A DNA stretch of 64,000 bases, taken from assembly GCA_014529385.2 (NCBI GenBank), contig CM043944.1, positions 65,120,248 to 65,184,247 on the forward strand, written 5' to 3'. Every line of letters starts with the position of its first letter. Within the stretch, counting starts at the first letter, position 1. The notes beneath the pieces were generated by a model. It made no database searches and was not told the origin of the DNA. It worked only from the letters and a program-made list of their open reading frames with translations. The position numbers and the translations under genes were made by a program. Below, piece by piece: positions 35,269 through 46,900 of this stretch. The DNA comes from Adiantum capillus-veneris (Eukaryota > Streptophyta > Polypodiopsida > Polypodiales > Pteridaceae).

Positions 35269-35280
35269 TGGTATCAGAGC
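35269..35280 (+). other. Primer binding site, tRNA-iMet type
   Basis: TGGTATCAGAGC, the standard plant primer site complementary to initiator Met tRNA. Confidence 0.9.
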
Positions 35281-35684
35281 TCAAGGTTTCTCTTTTCTTG
35301 CTCAAGAAGGGAGGTCCTCAAGCTAGCTACAAATGGTTGGTATTATTAATTGCCTGTGAGTAAGTAGAATAGGGATTTTTTAGCCTTGCAGTGCGCCTGC
35401 CTTTGTGCAGTTAACGGGGCATCACCGTCGAGAGCTATGGTCTTAATAGTGGAGTCCTACGGGGCTTGCCTACGGCTTAACCACTATTGAGCTATTAGAA
35501 GCTTGACAGGAGCCGGTGCTGTTTTGGTGTCGAAAGACCCTCTCTTCTATTCCTGGCAATTAATGGTATTCGAGCCGCGGGTACAGTAGCTTGAGTGCTT
35601 TTTCTAAAGGGGTAAAGAGGAGTAGCAACTAGGGCTTGAAGTGCCAAAGTACACCTAAAAAGTTTACACCTAAAAGTTGTTAGA

Positions 35685-36961
35685 ATGGCTGACAATAGTA
35701 AAGAGAGTGAAATTAATGTTGATAACTTTGATTTTGCTCATGAGCAAGCTACTAATGATGCTTCAATGCTTGTTAACTATCTTGTTTCTAGGCTTCAACA
35801 AGCCATGGGCAATCCATCTCTCCAAAGTGAAGTGCAACGGCAGCTCCGTGCTCACGGGATTCTCCAAGCTCATCACCATGACGAGAGAACACCTAGGAAG
35901 CCTCCTTGTGAGACTACCAAAAGAGGTCTCTCTCCGATTCGGGAAGAAGAAGAGAATCCATATGAAAGGCTCAAGAACTTACTTCTGGATGATGCATCTC
36001 CTTCCCAAAGGAGAATTCAAGAGCCTCCACCGAAGGAACGAGAAAGAAGCGAGTCTCCCGCCACCTCGGCGGAGATGGCTCCACGAAGACGGCGGGCTAA
36101 ATGCTCTCCATCACCACCAAAGCGGAGAAGACCATCACACTCTTCTCCACGCCATAATTCAAAGAGGGATGATAAAAAGCAAGAGAAGAAAAAGGCGAGA
36201 AAGAGGACACCCTCTTCTCCATCTTCTTCATCCTCTTCCTCTTATGAAAGCTATGGTGAAAACGACAAAGATCAAGACAAGAAAAAGACGAGAAAGAGGT
36301 CACCCTCTTCTCCACCTTCTTCAAATTCTTCATCTTCTGAAGAAAGTGATGGTGCAACTTTTGAACCATCAAAAAGAAGAGGCCATAGGAAATCCTATGC
36401 CGCATGGAAGAGGTCGTCCAAGTTGAAGAAATTTAAAGAGGGAGGGAAGAGCATCTCTTTCCTTACCTATGATGGCACCTTCGGTGCTACAGACAAAGTT
36501 TTGGCCTTTATCCAGCAATTCGATGCGGCGTTTGGAGATGAGGGCTTCACGGAGTCCTCTAAGCTACGCCATGTAGCTATGCACTTTCAAAAGTCCGCCA
36601 GACAATGGTGGTCTAGCCTACGAGCCAACGGTGAAGCTCCACGAACATGGAAGGCTTTAAGAGCTTCCATTATGAAGCAGTTTTTGGCCACCGATGCCAA
36701 AGACAAAGTACTCACCGAATGGCGAAGCTTAAAGCTCTCTCCCAATGAATCCATCCACAAATATGTAGACAAGTTTTGGGACCTACAACTCAAGGCCACT
36801 GTCTTCAAAAAGTTGGATTTTGGAGAGCAAAAGCAACAATTTTGTGCGGGCTTAACCGAAGAAATGGCGGAGTATGTCAACTCCCAAAGGCCACGTACCA
36901 TATCGGCGGTAATACACCATACTATGGTGGCCTCGCGAATCAATTTCCAAACGGGGGGTAA
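35685..36961 (+). pseudogene. Gag with Arg/Ser-rich N-terminal half, 3'-truncated
   Basis: The ATG at 35685 opens an uninterrupted frame of about 425 element-derived codons. Residues 1-100 are polar with helices (MLVNYLVSRLQQAMG). Residues about 100-240 are strongly basic and serine-rich, with two similar blocks, KKARKRTPSSPSSSSSSS and KKTRKRSPSSPPSSNSSSS, like an RS domain. Residues about 260-425 are a retrotransposon gag capsid (ISFLTYDGTFGATDKVLAFI, ARQWWSSLRA, TEWRSLKLSPNESIHKYVDK, FCAGLTEEMAEYVNSQRP). The frame continues to 37073, but the last 37 or so codons are read from A2 LTR sequence, so the stop is not original. Capsid assembly is the expected role. Confidence 0.8.
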
Positions 36962-38009
36962 AAGAATGGGTTGTCCGAGGCCAAGGTGCAGAATGGTGGG
37001 TAAGCACAAGGGTTCGGAGCCGACAGGAGGATCTTCCATGTGGCATGACCGAGGAGCTTATGGGCAAGCCTGAGCATGTGAAGCACCGGCACCATGTGAA
37101 AAAAGTGCAAAAGAAACCCTTGAGCTATAAGTGAAGGATGAACTAAAGTCTTTTGTTAAAAGTCAAATGAAAGCCTCCAAAGGCTATGGGGGGTTTTAAG
37201 GAAAACGAAAGGAAATCTTTGGAGTCAAGGGAAGTTTTTTTTAGCAAGTGGGGAAAAAGAAAGGAGGAAGAAGAAAAGGAAGAAAGAGCCAGCCGTTTTC
37301 GAAAAAAGAAAGGGAGTTCTTTTTCTTTGGCTTGGGGGAGGGAGAAAAGAGTTTGGAGGAAGGAAAAAAGGAGAAGCAGCTTCGTGCGATCGGCGTCGAG
37401 ATGCATGGTCCGCGAAAAGGCTTGGAAGGGCACGAGCTTTGCAGGAGAAGAAGCTAGAGAGGGCTATCAAGAGGCGAAGTCGCCGCCGATGTGAAGCTAG
37501 AGGTGAATCTTTCCATCGAGGCGTGTGCCGACGGATTCGATTTGTCGAGGGAGGTGTGTGCCCCTCTGTATGAAGCGGCGATGGCCATGGCGTAGCCTTG
37601 AGCACAGTTCATGGAGTTTGTACATGGTTTCTGGTTTGAAGGAGAAGCGGTCATTGTCGATTTTGGCGTCGTCTTTCCCCCCTTCCCCCCTTTCTTCTTT
37701 GCTCGTCTCCAGGTTGTGTTGTGCTAGTGTGTGTGAGCGTGTGTGGCCCTCGGGCCCCCTGTGTGTGTGAGAGAGAAAGAGAGAGAGGTGTTGAATTGGG
37801 GAAGTGCGAGAAGCGGGCAATATCGGTGTGGTCGCTCTCTGAGGATTGTGTAGGTTGTGTGTGCGTTGGGCGAAGTGTAGGCGAGGCCCTGCTAGTGTGA
37901 ATCGTCTTTTTTGAAGGTGTTTTCGAGAGGACAGGGGTGCTGTGAATACCCTGAGCTATATAGGGGCCATTGCGTGTGTGTCGGGTGTGTTCCCCATTCT
38001 CCCTCTCCA
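36962..38009 (+). repeat. Right LTR of A2, second part
   Basis: Matches left LTR about 30187-31252 nearly throughout (GGGTTGTCCGAGGCCAAGG onward), including the TATATAGG box at 37957-37964, and ends CTCTCCA at 38009 directly before the ACGT target duplication. Confidence 0.9.
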
Positions 38010-38013
38010 ACGT

Positions 38014-39008
38014 GCTACGTGGGTGGATTCGAAACCAATGGGGGGCAATAGGGGCCAAAGTCAAGACTATACAGGCCCTACCCAAAAACCAATACGTCTT
38101 CGTGTTTAAAACTGAGGATATGGCATTCCGAGAGCTAAGCACAGGACAATGGCTGTTGCGAGCGACCCCCCTCTGCCTATTCAAATGGAACAAGGATTAC
38201 AAAGCGGAGAGCGATGCCCTCAATCACTTCCCTGTTTGGGTGGAGTTCTTGAACCTCCCCCGTCACTATCACAATCACCTCAAAGTCATAGGAGCGCAGC
38301 TAGGTAAAGTTCTAGGAGGCCGACCTAGAGGGGATTACATCCCTGCATGGCACCCACAGGCCCTCATCGAGATGGACATTCCAGTTGAGCTCCCACAATC
38401 TATGTTAATTGCATTAGATGACGGTGAGTGTTTCGAACAACCCATAAGCTACAAATACCTACTGAATGCATGTTTCCAATGTGGATTGAAGGGGCACTTC
38501 GTTAGGGAATGCCCAAAAAAAAATCGTAAACCAGACCAAGCCCCTCCTAACGCTACCCCAAACAAAAGCAGCTCGCAATCATCTCCGCCTGTCTCCCCAC
38601 CGCAACTCCCCCAAGCCAGAGAAATCAATGGCCCATAAAACTCAGATGGATAAGGGTAAAACACGGTGCCCAAACAGATTCGCCCTTCTAGCTTCATTAC
38701 CAGAGTGGGAGGATTCCGATGTGGCAAAGTCCATCGAACCAGACTTAGAGGAAGAAGAAGATGCTGACACGGGACTGGAAAAGCAAGTGAATCAGGCGGA
38801 TCATTCGGTAGCCCCAAGCCAAAAGAAGGCGACCACAAGCAATGACCCTAACAAAGAAAACATAGCCCCAATCCAGAAGGTAAATGTTGAGGTAGGCCCA
38901 GCCCCTATGGAAGTTCAGAAGGACAACAAGAGGGGGCACACCTCAGTGTCACAAGCCTCTCCTCGACCCCAGTCCAAAAATTGCAAGGATAGACGCACTC
39001 CCCGATGA
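38014..39008 (+). pseudogene. LINE-A ORF1, 3' part: DUF4283-like domain and CCHC knuckle
   Basis: Continues the interrupted codon at 29510 as V-LRGWIRNQWGAIGAKV, the typical DUF4283 opening, then FVFKTEDMAFRELSTGQW, FPVWVEFLNLPRHY and IEMDIPVELPQ. The zinc knuckle CFQCGLKGHFVREC (C-X2-C-X4-H-X4-C) lies at about 38470. A frameshift near 38630 leads to a linker (RFALLASLPEWED, EEEEDADTG) that ends at TGA 39006-39008. ORF1 of plant L1 elements binds the element RNA. The stop overlaps the ORF2 start. Confidence 0.85.
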
Positions 39009-42000
39009 AAGTCGTTTCTTGGAATATCAAGGGTCTTTCAGACCCTCTCAAAGCAAAGAACATTAGGGACTGGCTCAATAACTTTCCTGTTGATATCATT
39101 GGACTGCAAGAGATAAAAACTCTTGGGGATGAGCTCTCCCAAAGGCTTTCTGCTATCTCTAAAGAGCACCTCTGGCACTGCTCCTCACATGAAAAGGGAT
39201 GGGGTGGTACAACAATCGGCATACCTCAAACATGGAAGGTGAATCCAGCTAAATCTGGCAAAGGAACCTACTAGGTGGGAGTGGCTGTAGAGTCCCTTGT
39301 CCAATGCAAGATTTTGTCTATTTATGCAGGAGGTTCTGTCAGGGACGGAACCCAACTGTGGAAACAACTTATCGCCCAAAATGAGCCCACCATTCTCATT
39401 GGTGATTTCAATATGGTAGAAACCATAGAAGACCATTTTCTACATCGAGGCAGTGTAATCTCTGGATCAGAGCTTCAGGAATGGAACCAGTTGAAGGACC
39501 ACCTTGATCTATGGGATGTCAGATCTCCTGGAGGGTTCACATGGCAGAACTACTCAAAAGGCCTCAATGCTAGAAAAGCCAAACTAGATAGATGCTACAT
39601 AAGCACTTCCATAGCCAGAAGCTTTAATAGAATTAAAGCCAAACCCTGACACACGTCTTGTATCTCAGACCACTATCCTCTAGTGATAACCTTGGATGAT
39701 AAATGTAGGAAAACTAGGAACCACTGGTTTCACACAGACACCTCGCTGTTTCAATTGGAAGAAGTGCAGAGTAGTTTTAAGGCAATATGGGTGCAGGCTC
39801 TCTCAAAGGGACTCACTCCATCTAAGGCATGGACATTGGCAATAGCAAACACTCAAAAAACTCTTATAATGTTCAGGAAAAAAGTAACAAAAATCAAGAG
39901 GGCGGCGCAAGGAAAAAATATATAGTGAACTGTCAGAGATGGAGTGCAGCAAAAGCCCTAATTCTGACACTTAGGATAAAATAGCCACTCTAAGGCATCA
40001 ACTTCGGGTTGAGGAGGACCTCACCCTCAAACATGTTGTAGTCTTCTTTAGGGAATGGTGGGCAGGCAAAGTGGATAAGCCCACAAAAGAAATGTTCCAA
40101 AATTTGAGGAAGAAACACATGAGAGAGGCCATCCCATTCTTAGTGGGACCAAAGGGTAAGGCCAGTGAAGAATGTGAAAATCTGGAAATAGTGAGGGAAC
40201 ACTTCTCCTTGCTATTCAGTCCTAAGGAGCTACTGAATGAGGAGGTGAATGCAGCCCGCGAACAAATCACACAATGCAGACCTAAAGTGATCCCCTCCCA
40301 CCTAGCAGTCCAGCTTGATTTAAGACTCACAGTGTGGGAAATAAAAAGGGCAATTGAATCCTTCAAGCCCAAGAAGACTCCTGGCTTAGATGGGCTCCCG
40401 ACTGAATTCTACCAGACCTTCAAGGAAGTGTTGGCTCCTATTCTCCTTAAAGTATGGGAGGAATCAGTCAAACACGGAGCCCTACCAGTTCAGCTCAATA
40501 CGGGAGTCATTAAACTTCTATATAAGAAAGGGCCCAAAGAAATCATCTCAAACTGGAGACCACTCACTATGCTAAATTCAGCCTACAAAATCTTCGCCAA
40601 AGCCATAGCACTTAGAATTTCCCCTGCCCTAATAGAGTGGTTGTGCACAAAGCAAAAAGGCTTCATCAAAGGAAGGAGAATCATGGAAGCTATTATTGCA
40701 ATGTGGGAGGGAATAGAACATGCCAAAGACTCCTGTTAGGACTTCGTCTTTGTCAAAGTCGACTTCGACAAAGCCTACAACAGATTGGAATGGACATTCA
40801 TGCTCGACTGCCTGAGCATGATGGGCTTCGGACCTCGTATGATCAGGTTTGTAAAGACTCTTCTAGGGAATGCTCAGGCAAGGGCAGCTCTCAACAATGG
40901 CATCTAGGAGCCATTCCCTCTCAATCGATCGGCTCAACAAGGAATCCCCCTTGCCCCCCTACTCTTTGCTACCTCGGCAGACTCTCTCAATTGGCTAGTC
41001 AAAGCCAAAATCAGGGAAGGGACTCTCAAAGGAATATTATTACCAGATGGAAGACATCAATGCCTATCATCACAATTCGCCGATGACACCAATGGCCTAT
41101 TCAACAATGATGAGCAGTCACTCCAATGCTTCTGGAAATGTCTGAAGACTTTCTGTGCAGCATCGGGATCCCGGATCAACCATTCCAAGACTGGAATTAG
41201 AGCTTCCCTCTCTCCACTCCCAAGGTGGATTGCAGAGAAAGGTTGCACAATACTTCAAGATGGGGCCATCTTCAGACTCTTAGGTATACCTTTTGGATTT
41301 AGGGTATCCATGGCACAGAGGTGGCAATGGGTACTCCAACGTTTCTCCTCCAAACTAAATCGATGGAAGGGTTTCCAGGCTAATATTGCATGGCAGGCAC
41401 TGGTCATCAAGCACTTTATCTCAGGCTATGTCTTGTTTTTTCTCTCTTGTTGGAGACCCCCCGACTCCCAGCTAAAAGACATAAGCAAGGCATGTAGAAA
41501 CTTCCTATGGAGATCCAATGAGGAAAGGCCTAGCTAGTTGGGATGTATGCTGCCTCCCCAAGGCACAAGGGGGCTCGTACTTCCCAACTTCAGTAAATGG
41601 GCGGACAAACTTGCAGTTAAACTCATCCTCAGAGCACATGACAATCCTAAAGAGGAGTGGGCCTCATTGCTGTTTAGGAGCATCAAAAAATATAAAATTA
41701 AAGGAAGCAATGGGATGCTCCCTCTTCCATGGATTTCAATCTTCTTTGGACCTTTTGAGATAACGCCCAGTGGATCCCCCCTCCTTAAATCTCTGTGGGG
41801 ATCTTGGAACAGATATAGAGACCACTTAAGAATTTACTGGGACTCCAAGAACTGCCTCAACCTAAGAGCCCATGAATCAATGTGGTGGGCAATGCCTCCG
41901 ATTCCCCCTCTCAATCAGGTGAAGAGTAGGATAGCCAAGCGCATTCATAACAAGGGCCTCACAACGTGGAGAAATCTGTGGCACAAGCTAGAGCACAGGT

Positions 42001-42527
42001 GGCTCTCAATGGCTGATCTCACAAGTCGATTCAACCTACAACCTTGGGAAATATAATTGATTGATAGCAGGAAATCCCTCTTTCCAAAAGAGTTGGAGTG
42101 GACTCTTTCAAGCGACCTTGATCCCTCCTCCAAGGCCTTGTATTGGTCAAGTGGAAGTTCTCTACCTAACCCCCCCACTCTAGCCCCAAACCTCTTGGAG
42201 CCACTACACACTTCACTCAACAGAAAATGGAGGACTGCACTGGATCGCTGGCAATGGGCATTCAAATTTCATGCAATTTGGAATAGAGGAATCCCAACCA
42301 TACATTCAATTTTACTTTGTCTAATCATGCACAAGGCAGTTTGGACTGGTCATAGAATGAGGACTGTAGGGTTAGGTACTGGGCTCTGCATGCGATGCAA
42401 CAATGTTGAGGAGGACATCCCACATCTATTTATGAACTTCCCTAAAAGTCTAGAGATTCTGTCACCTCTGAGTGATGGGCTAGGATGCACTTTAAATTGG
42501 AAGCAATTACTCTTAGGGGATTCATTG
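39005..42527 (+). pseudogene. LINE-A ORF2: endonuclease and reverse transcriptase, main part
   Basis: The ATG at 39005 overlaps the ORF1 stop (ATGA). Endonuclease: MKVVSWNIKGLSDPLKAKNI, IIGLQEIKT (catalytic Glu), ILIGDFNMVE, KLDRCYIS and ISDHYPLVI (catalytic Asp-His). RT: KKTPGLDGLPTEFYQ, NWRPLTMLNSAYKIFAKA, KGFIKGRRI, VKVDFDKAYNRLEW, QQGIPLAPLLFATSA, and SQFADDTNGLF with the catalytic FADD. Thumb: GSRINHSKTG, LGIPFGF. C-terminal finger: CMRCNNVEEDIPHLF. A frameshift near 39930 and stops at 39272, 39647, 40737, about 40905, 41535 and 42054 inactivate it. The frame is cut at 42527 after LLGDSL by element G2 and resumes at 60119. Confidence 0.9.
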
Positions 42528-42865
42528 TGTTAACCCTCATGGCTCACGGACACCCTATCACCTACGACGGACGTTCTAACCTACGGCGGACATTGTATTA
42601 TTTATTTGGTAGAGTCAGGTACCGGGCTTGTCGGTCCATAGGAAAAGGGTAAGAGTGATCGCCGATGAGAGGCGCACTCTAACTGGAACATTCAAGGGAT
42701 TAGTTGGCTAAGCATGGGCGCCCAAGTGTGAATGGGGCGAGCTCATATAAAAGTCAACTAAGCCTAAAATTCACTCATTCTCTCATTTGTGCAATAGAAG
42801 AGTGCTCTTGCTCCATCTCCATCTCCATCTCCATCTTCTTCTTCTTCACCTCCTTGTGTGTGTGT

Positions 42866-42952
<87 letters not shown>

Positions 42953-43168
42953 ATTGAGCATTACGAAGGCACGGCGGTGGCGAAGCGGCGGCTCCTTCTT
43001 CTTCGCGGCAAGGAATCCTCCATGAAGCAAGCATAGAGTGGTGAGTGATACACCATCGCTTTCTTTGAGCTTACTAGTTTAGGCTTGTTGTGTGCTTGGA
43101 GCCATTTGTGGCTCGCACACGGTGTATTGGCAAGTTCCTTGCATTGACACGTATGACATCCGCGCACA
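42528..43168 (+). repeat. Left LTR of G2
   Basis: Starts TGTTAACCCTCATGG and ends CGCGCACA. It contains a TATA box (CATATAAAAG at about 42743), a (GT)n tract (about 42858-42900) and a (GA)n tract (42901-42946). Confidence 0.9.
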
Positions 43169-43172
43169 TTTT

Positions 43173-43190
43173 TGGCGCCGTTGCCGGGGA
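43173..43190 (+). other. Primer binding site, tRNA-Asp type
   Basis: TGGCGCCGTTGCCGGGGA, four bases after the LTR end, is the standard primer site complementary to plant tRNA-Asp used by Athila/Tat-type gypsy elements. Confidence 0.9.
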
Positions 43191-43313
43191 ATACCATACA
43201 CCAAGCTTGAGTAGCACTCTGTGCTTCTCCGTGGTGCAATTTCAATTATAGGAAAGGTAAGGAAGGAGTGTGTGTGTGTTGAGAAGAGGGATTTGGTGTT
43301 ATACTGTGTGTTT

Positions 43314-43439
43314 TTTGTTAATGAAGTTTTCAAAGGTTCTGTGTTTATTCTTTGTGTATTAAAGTAGTTAGTTTTCTTTGTTAATAGAGATTTCAAAGGT
43401 TTTGTGTTTATTCTCTGTGTATTAAGGTAGTTAGTTTTT
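43314..43439. repeat. 63-bp tandem repeat, two copies, in the G2 leader
   Basis: TTTGTTAAT...TTTCAAAGGTT(C/T)TGTGTT...GTAGTTAGTTTT occurs twice back to back. The rest of the leader (43191-43958) is AT-rich, with a CCCAAGCCCAAACCC stretch near 43645, and is non-coding. Confidence 0.8.
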
Positions 43440-43958
43440 TGTGTAGAGTAAGTAGAAAGTAGATTAGTGAGAGTTAATAGAGTGTGTTAGTGTGTAAGAG
43501 TAGGTATATTAGTTAGAAGTAGGTAGATAGAGTGTATGTGTGCTCTCGCGCAGGCCGCGGCGACCTTATCTTTTTAAAAAAATAATAAAATTAAAAATTT
43601 TAAAAAAATTAAAGGTAGGATCGGGATCGAGAATATCTTCCAGACCCAAGCCCAAACCCAAGCCCAAGCTCACGCTCAGGCCTAGGCCTCAGTCACCTTT
43701 TAAAAAAACGAATTTTAGCTTCACATGTAGCTAAAAATTGATTTTTTGAGGACCAACGGAACGTCAGATGCCTGAAAATTGTGCTGTAAAGCACACAGCG
43801 ACCCTTTAAGTGATACGCTCGTTTCGAGCTATCACACACTTCAATCAAAAAAATCAAACATTAAAAAAAATTCAAAAAACATCAAAAACAAGAAAAAATC
43901 AAGTAAAGAACGGGGTGCAAAACACCCACAAAACAAAGCAAGTAACCTTTGAGGGTAC

Positions 43959-46900
43959 TTGCCGACACTTGTAGGGCACCCAAAGCACATGTATCTACGC
44001 TCTGGTCGTGTGCTAGAGTCCGAAAAACTAGCTAGTGCTTCGATTTACGGGGGTACTCACTATCCTTCCACGCTAGGGTCTACGCCCTTGGCGGGGACCC
44101 AAGGTAGTGCAACCCAAGACCCAAATATAGCGGCTAGCGACTCTTCCTCTGACTACGATATTATGGAAGAGCATCTTACACAAAGCCCCGAGGGAACAAA
44201 TGAAACCGTACCTAGCTGGGCCCAACAACCTGGACTAGTGTTTTTAGCCGTTTGATGGAAACTTTTAGTAGAGCTACGCGCTCTGAACCTACAGCTAGTG
44301 AAGTAAATGAAGGGGGTGGGGAAGTAGAATCACCATTCACATCTCTTGTAGACCCCACACTCCCTCAGAGTGTCCACGTGGACATTCTACCTACCTCATT
44401 TAATGAGGGCCCTACCGAGCTACCACCTTCCAAAGTCGCCTCTAAGGTAGCGGTGAGTGAAAGTCAAAACATGGGAAGCAACATTGCATCCACCTCACGG
44501 CAACCCTCTAGTACACCAAGTTGGACGGGGTATTTCTAAATGAAAATTGGAAATATGACCTACACACAGAGACTTTGACCGACTTATACATGGGCTACAC
44601 ATACCATCTGGGTTGGTTAGAAGTTGTACAATCCACATCTAGTGCCACTAGTCTAGAGGAACAACAACACATGATCTGCAATGTCATCCATAGGATTATC
44701 CAGTCCGAGAGGCAAAATCGAGGAATAAACATACCTTCAACGGGTCCTATGTGATTTTTAGACAGAGGCAAAGGGAAACAACCCACTCTATCACAAATGG
44801 AGACTCCCCCAGTGAGTCCCATCGATCCCCCATATGTTGTTTCGCCAGGGGTCTCAATGCAATTTGAGCCCACAAGTGATAGCTTTACTTTTCCAAGTCT
44901 AGCTCATCTTTCCCTGGATGACACCACGCATACCATGCCTACCCCAATGATGGGCATGCCAAGAAACACACCATGGACCTCGTTTGTTAGTAAAGCACTG
45001 CTACACGGTAGCTCAATGCTTTCAATAGTACCTACAAGTGCGTACCAATCGTATGCACCTATGGGTCCACGTACTCATGTAGGCCCTACCCCTCCCATTG
45101 TTTCAACTACCTATGCTCCACAACCACAATACACAAGTTCTTATTTCCATGGGACTATACCGGCTAGCATTAGCATGTCACATCCTACGTCTGCTATGCC
45201 TAGGGCCACCCATATGAACTATGGACCACCACATGGCACAACATCGTACCCAACGTGGAACCCAAGGGCTTCCTATGCGCCAAGCCCAATTCCAATACCT
45301 AATCCACATGTAGTCTCTGGAGCGCCTTCACCCACGGTACCTGCTCACTTAGGTGACTTGGCAACATTTGCTCAAGCTATAGGTCGATCTATTGCTGAGA
45401 ATATGCGTAACATGCCTGATAGAGAGCCTAGAAGTAAGGCAGTACAAATAGCCAAGCTCACACAAAAATTTAGCGGAGACGGTGATGTGAGGAAGCATAT
45501 CGAAGTGTTTGAACAAATATGCGATTCTTTAGGAGAACACAATGACCTACATAAGAGCAATGATTTAAGCCTAACCTTAAGTGGAAAGGCTGGGGATTGG
45601 TATAGAACCCTAAGGGTGGAAGAAAAAACAATTTACCCTACTCTTAGGAGACTGTTCTTAAAGGAATACATACGAGAGGGAGTCCTTTGGGGTGTAGCCT
45701 CTCAACTCCAGAAAGCCCAACGAGAGAAAGGAGAGTAGGTGAGAGACTTTATAAGTCGATTGAAGCATTTGAATTCTCGTTGTAATCCAAATGAGCGCTT
45801 CAACAATAACCAATTGCTTGATAGATTCATTAGGGGATTACGACATGAGGATATCTACAATGGCTTAGTCATTAGAGGTATCACCACTTGGGAAGCAGTC
45901 ACCACCAATGCGATCCAATTGGAGGATAATTTAATGATTCAAGGAGAAAGAGTGTCTGTTGAGTCTATATCTATTAGCTCACAAGCATTGGGGCATCAGC
46001 TAATGACCCTAAAGCCTATTGCTAAGGAGCCAAAGATATCTGAGATGAATTTAGCAGATCTCACCAAGGCTATTCAAGTGAGTCTTAGAGACAATCGTGC
46101 TCCGCAAAAAAATCATATGTATCCAAGAAGGGAGCAACAATGGTGCTCAGTATGCTATGGACCACATAGTACCAGTGAATGCCCTACTTTTAGAGTAAAA
46201 TTCAATGGAAACTGCAATGCATGTGGAAGGTATGGTCATCAAGCTAAGGATTGCATAGTATTTAAGCACGTGATGGCCAATAGACCAACCTTAGCATGGA
46301 CAGACACACCTCCAGTGCCTGCATTGATGCCCGCCCCACCTCTTGGACAAACAGCACAACACATGGTCCCTAGGGCCCAAAATGTTGTTCAAACAGCACC
46401 CTTACCACCTCCAGTGCTAGGACCGCAATCACCACATCCGAGAATCACTTCTGTGAATCAAGTGGGTTGTGAGTCATCTATTTCTTGTTTGGAAGGCTAT
46501 GAGGAAGATATAGATCCTAATATCGCCTATGAGATGGATGTGCTTGAAGAAAGTCCACAATACTACATGGAGGACTATTGGGGACAAGTAAAACCTGTAT
46601 ATCAAGTAGCTGCTCTTGCGGCAAGAGGCCAAAATATCAATTACACCGCTAAGAGACCACCTCTTCACTGCTATGAGTGTGGAGGTCCACATCGTGTAGC
46701 CGAGTGGCCTATTAAGCTACAAAAGAACGCCACACTAATGCAAACCAATCAAGCGAGCACGTCTACAATGCCGATACTCATGTGTAATCGATGTGGCATA
46801 GATCATTTGATTCCCCAATGTCCAAATAATCCAAATGCACCGAAGATCACACCATTAAACTTGATTGAAGTTACCGAGGAGCCATCACCAAGTACACCCG

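Larger units (their letters stand above)
33677..36961 (+). mobile_element. LTR retrotransposon nested in the A2 LTR, 3' end deleted
   Basis: It begins TGTCATAATAAT, has a 1590-bp 5' LTR, a tRNA-iMet-type primer site and a gag gene, then stops at about 36961 inside gag where A2 LTR sequence resumes. The rest of gag, all of pol and the 3' LTR are missing, together with 389 bp of the surrounding LTR. Gag similarity suggests Ty3/gypsy, although the primer site is also common in copia. Confidence 0.8.
29511..38009 (+). mobile_element. Family-A LTR element, copy A2 (gag-only), with a nested insertion
   Basis: Both LTRs, a primer site, a gag-like frame and a polypurine tract are present, and a 4-bp duplication ACGT flanks the element (29507-29510 and 38010-38013). 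The left LTR is 29511-31252. The right LTR starts at 33390, is interrupted at 33676 by another LTR element, resumes at about 36962 and ends at 38009. No protease, RT or integrase is present between the LTRs, so the element is non-autonomous and would need enzymes supplied in trans. Confidence 0.9.

Noticed and set aside
36097-36405. A minus-strand frame in the RS-rich gag region
   Set aside because: Shadow of the serine and lysine codons of the plus-strand gag.
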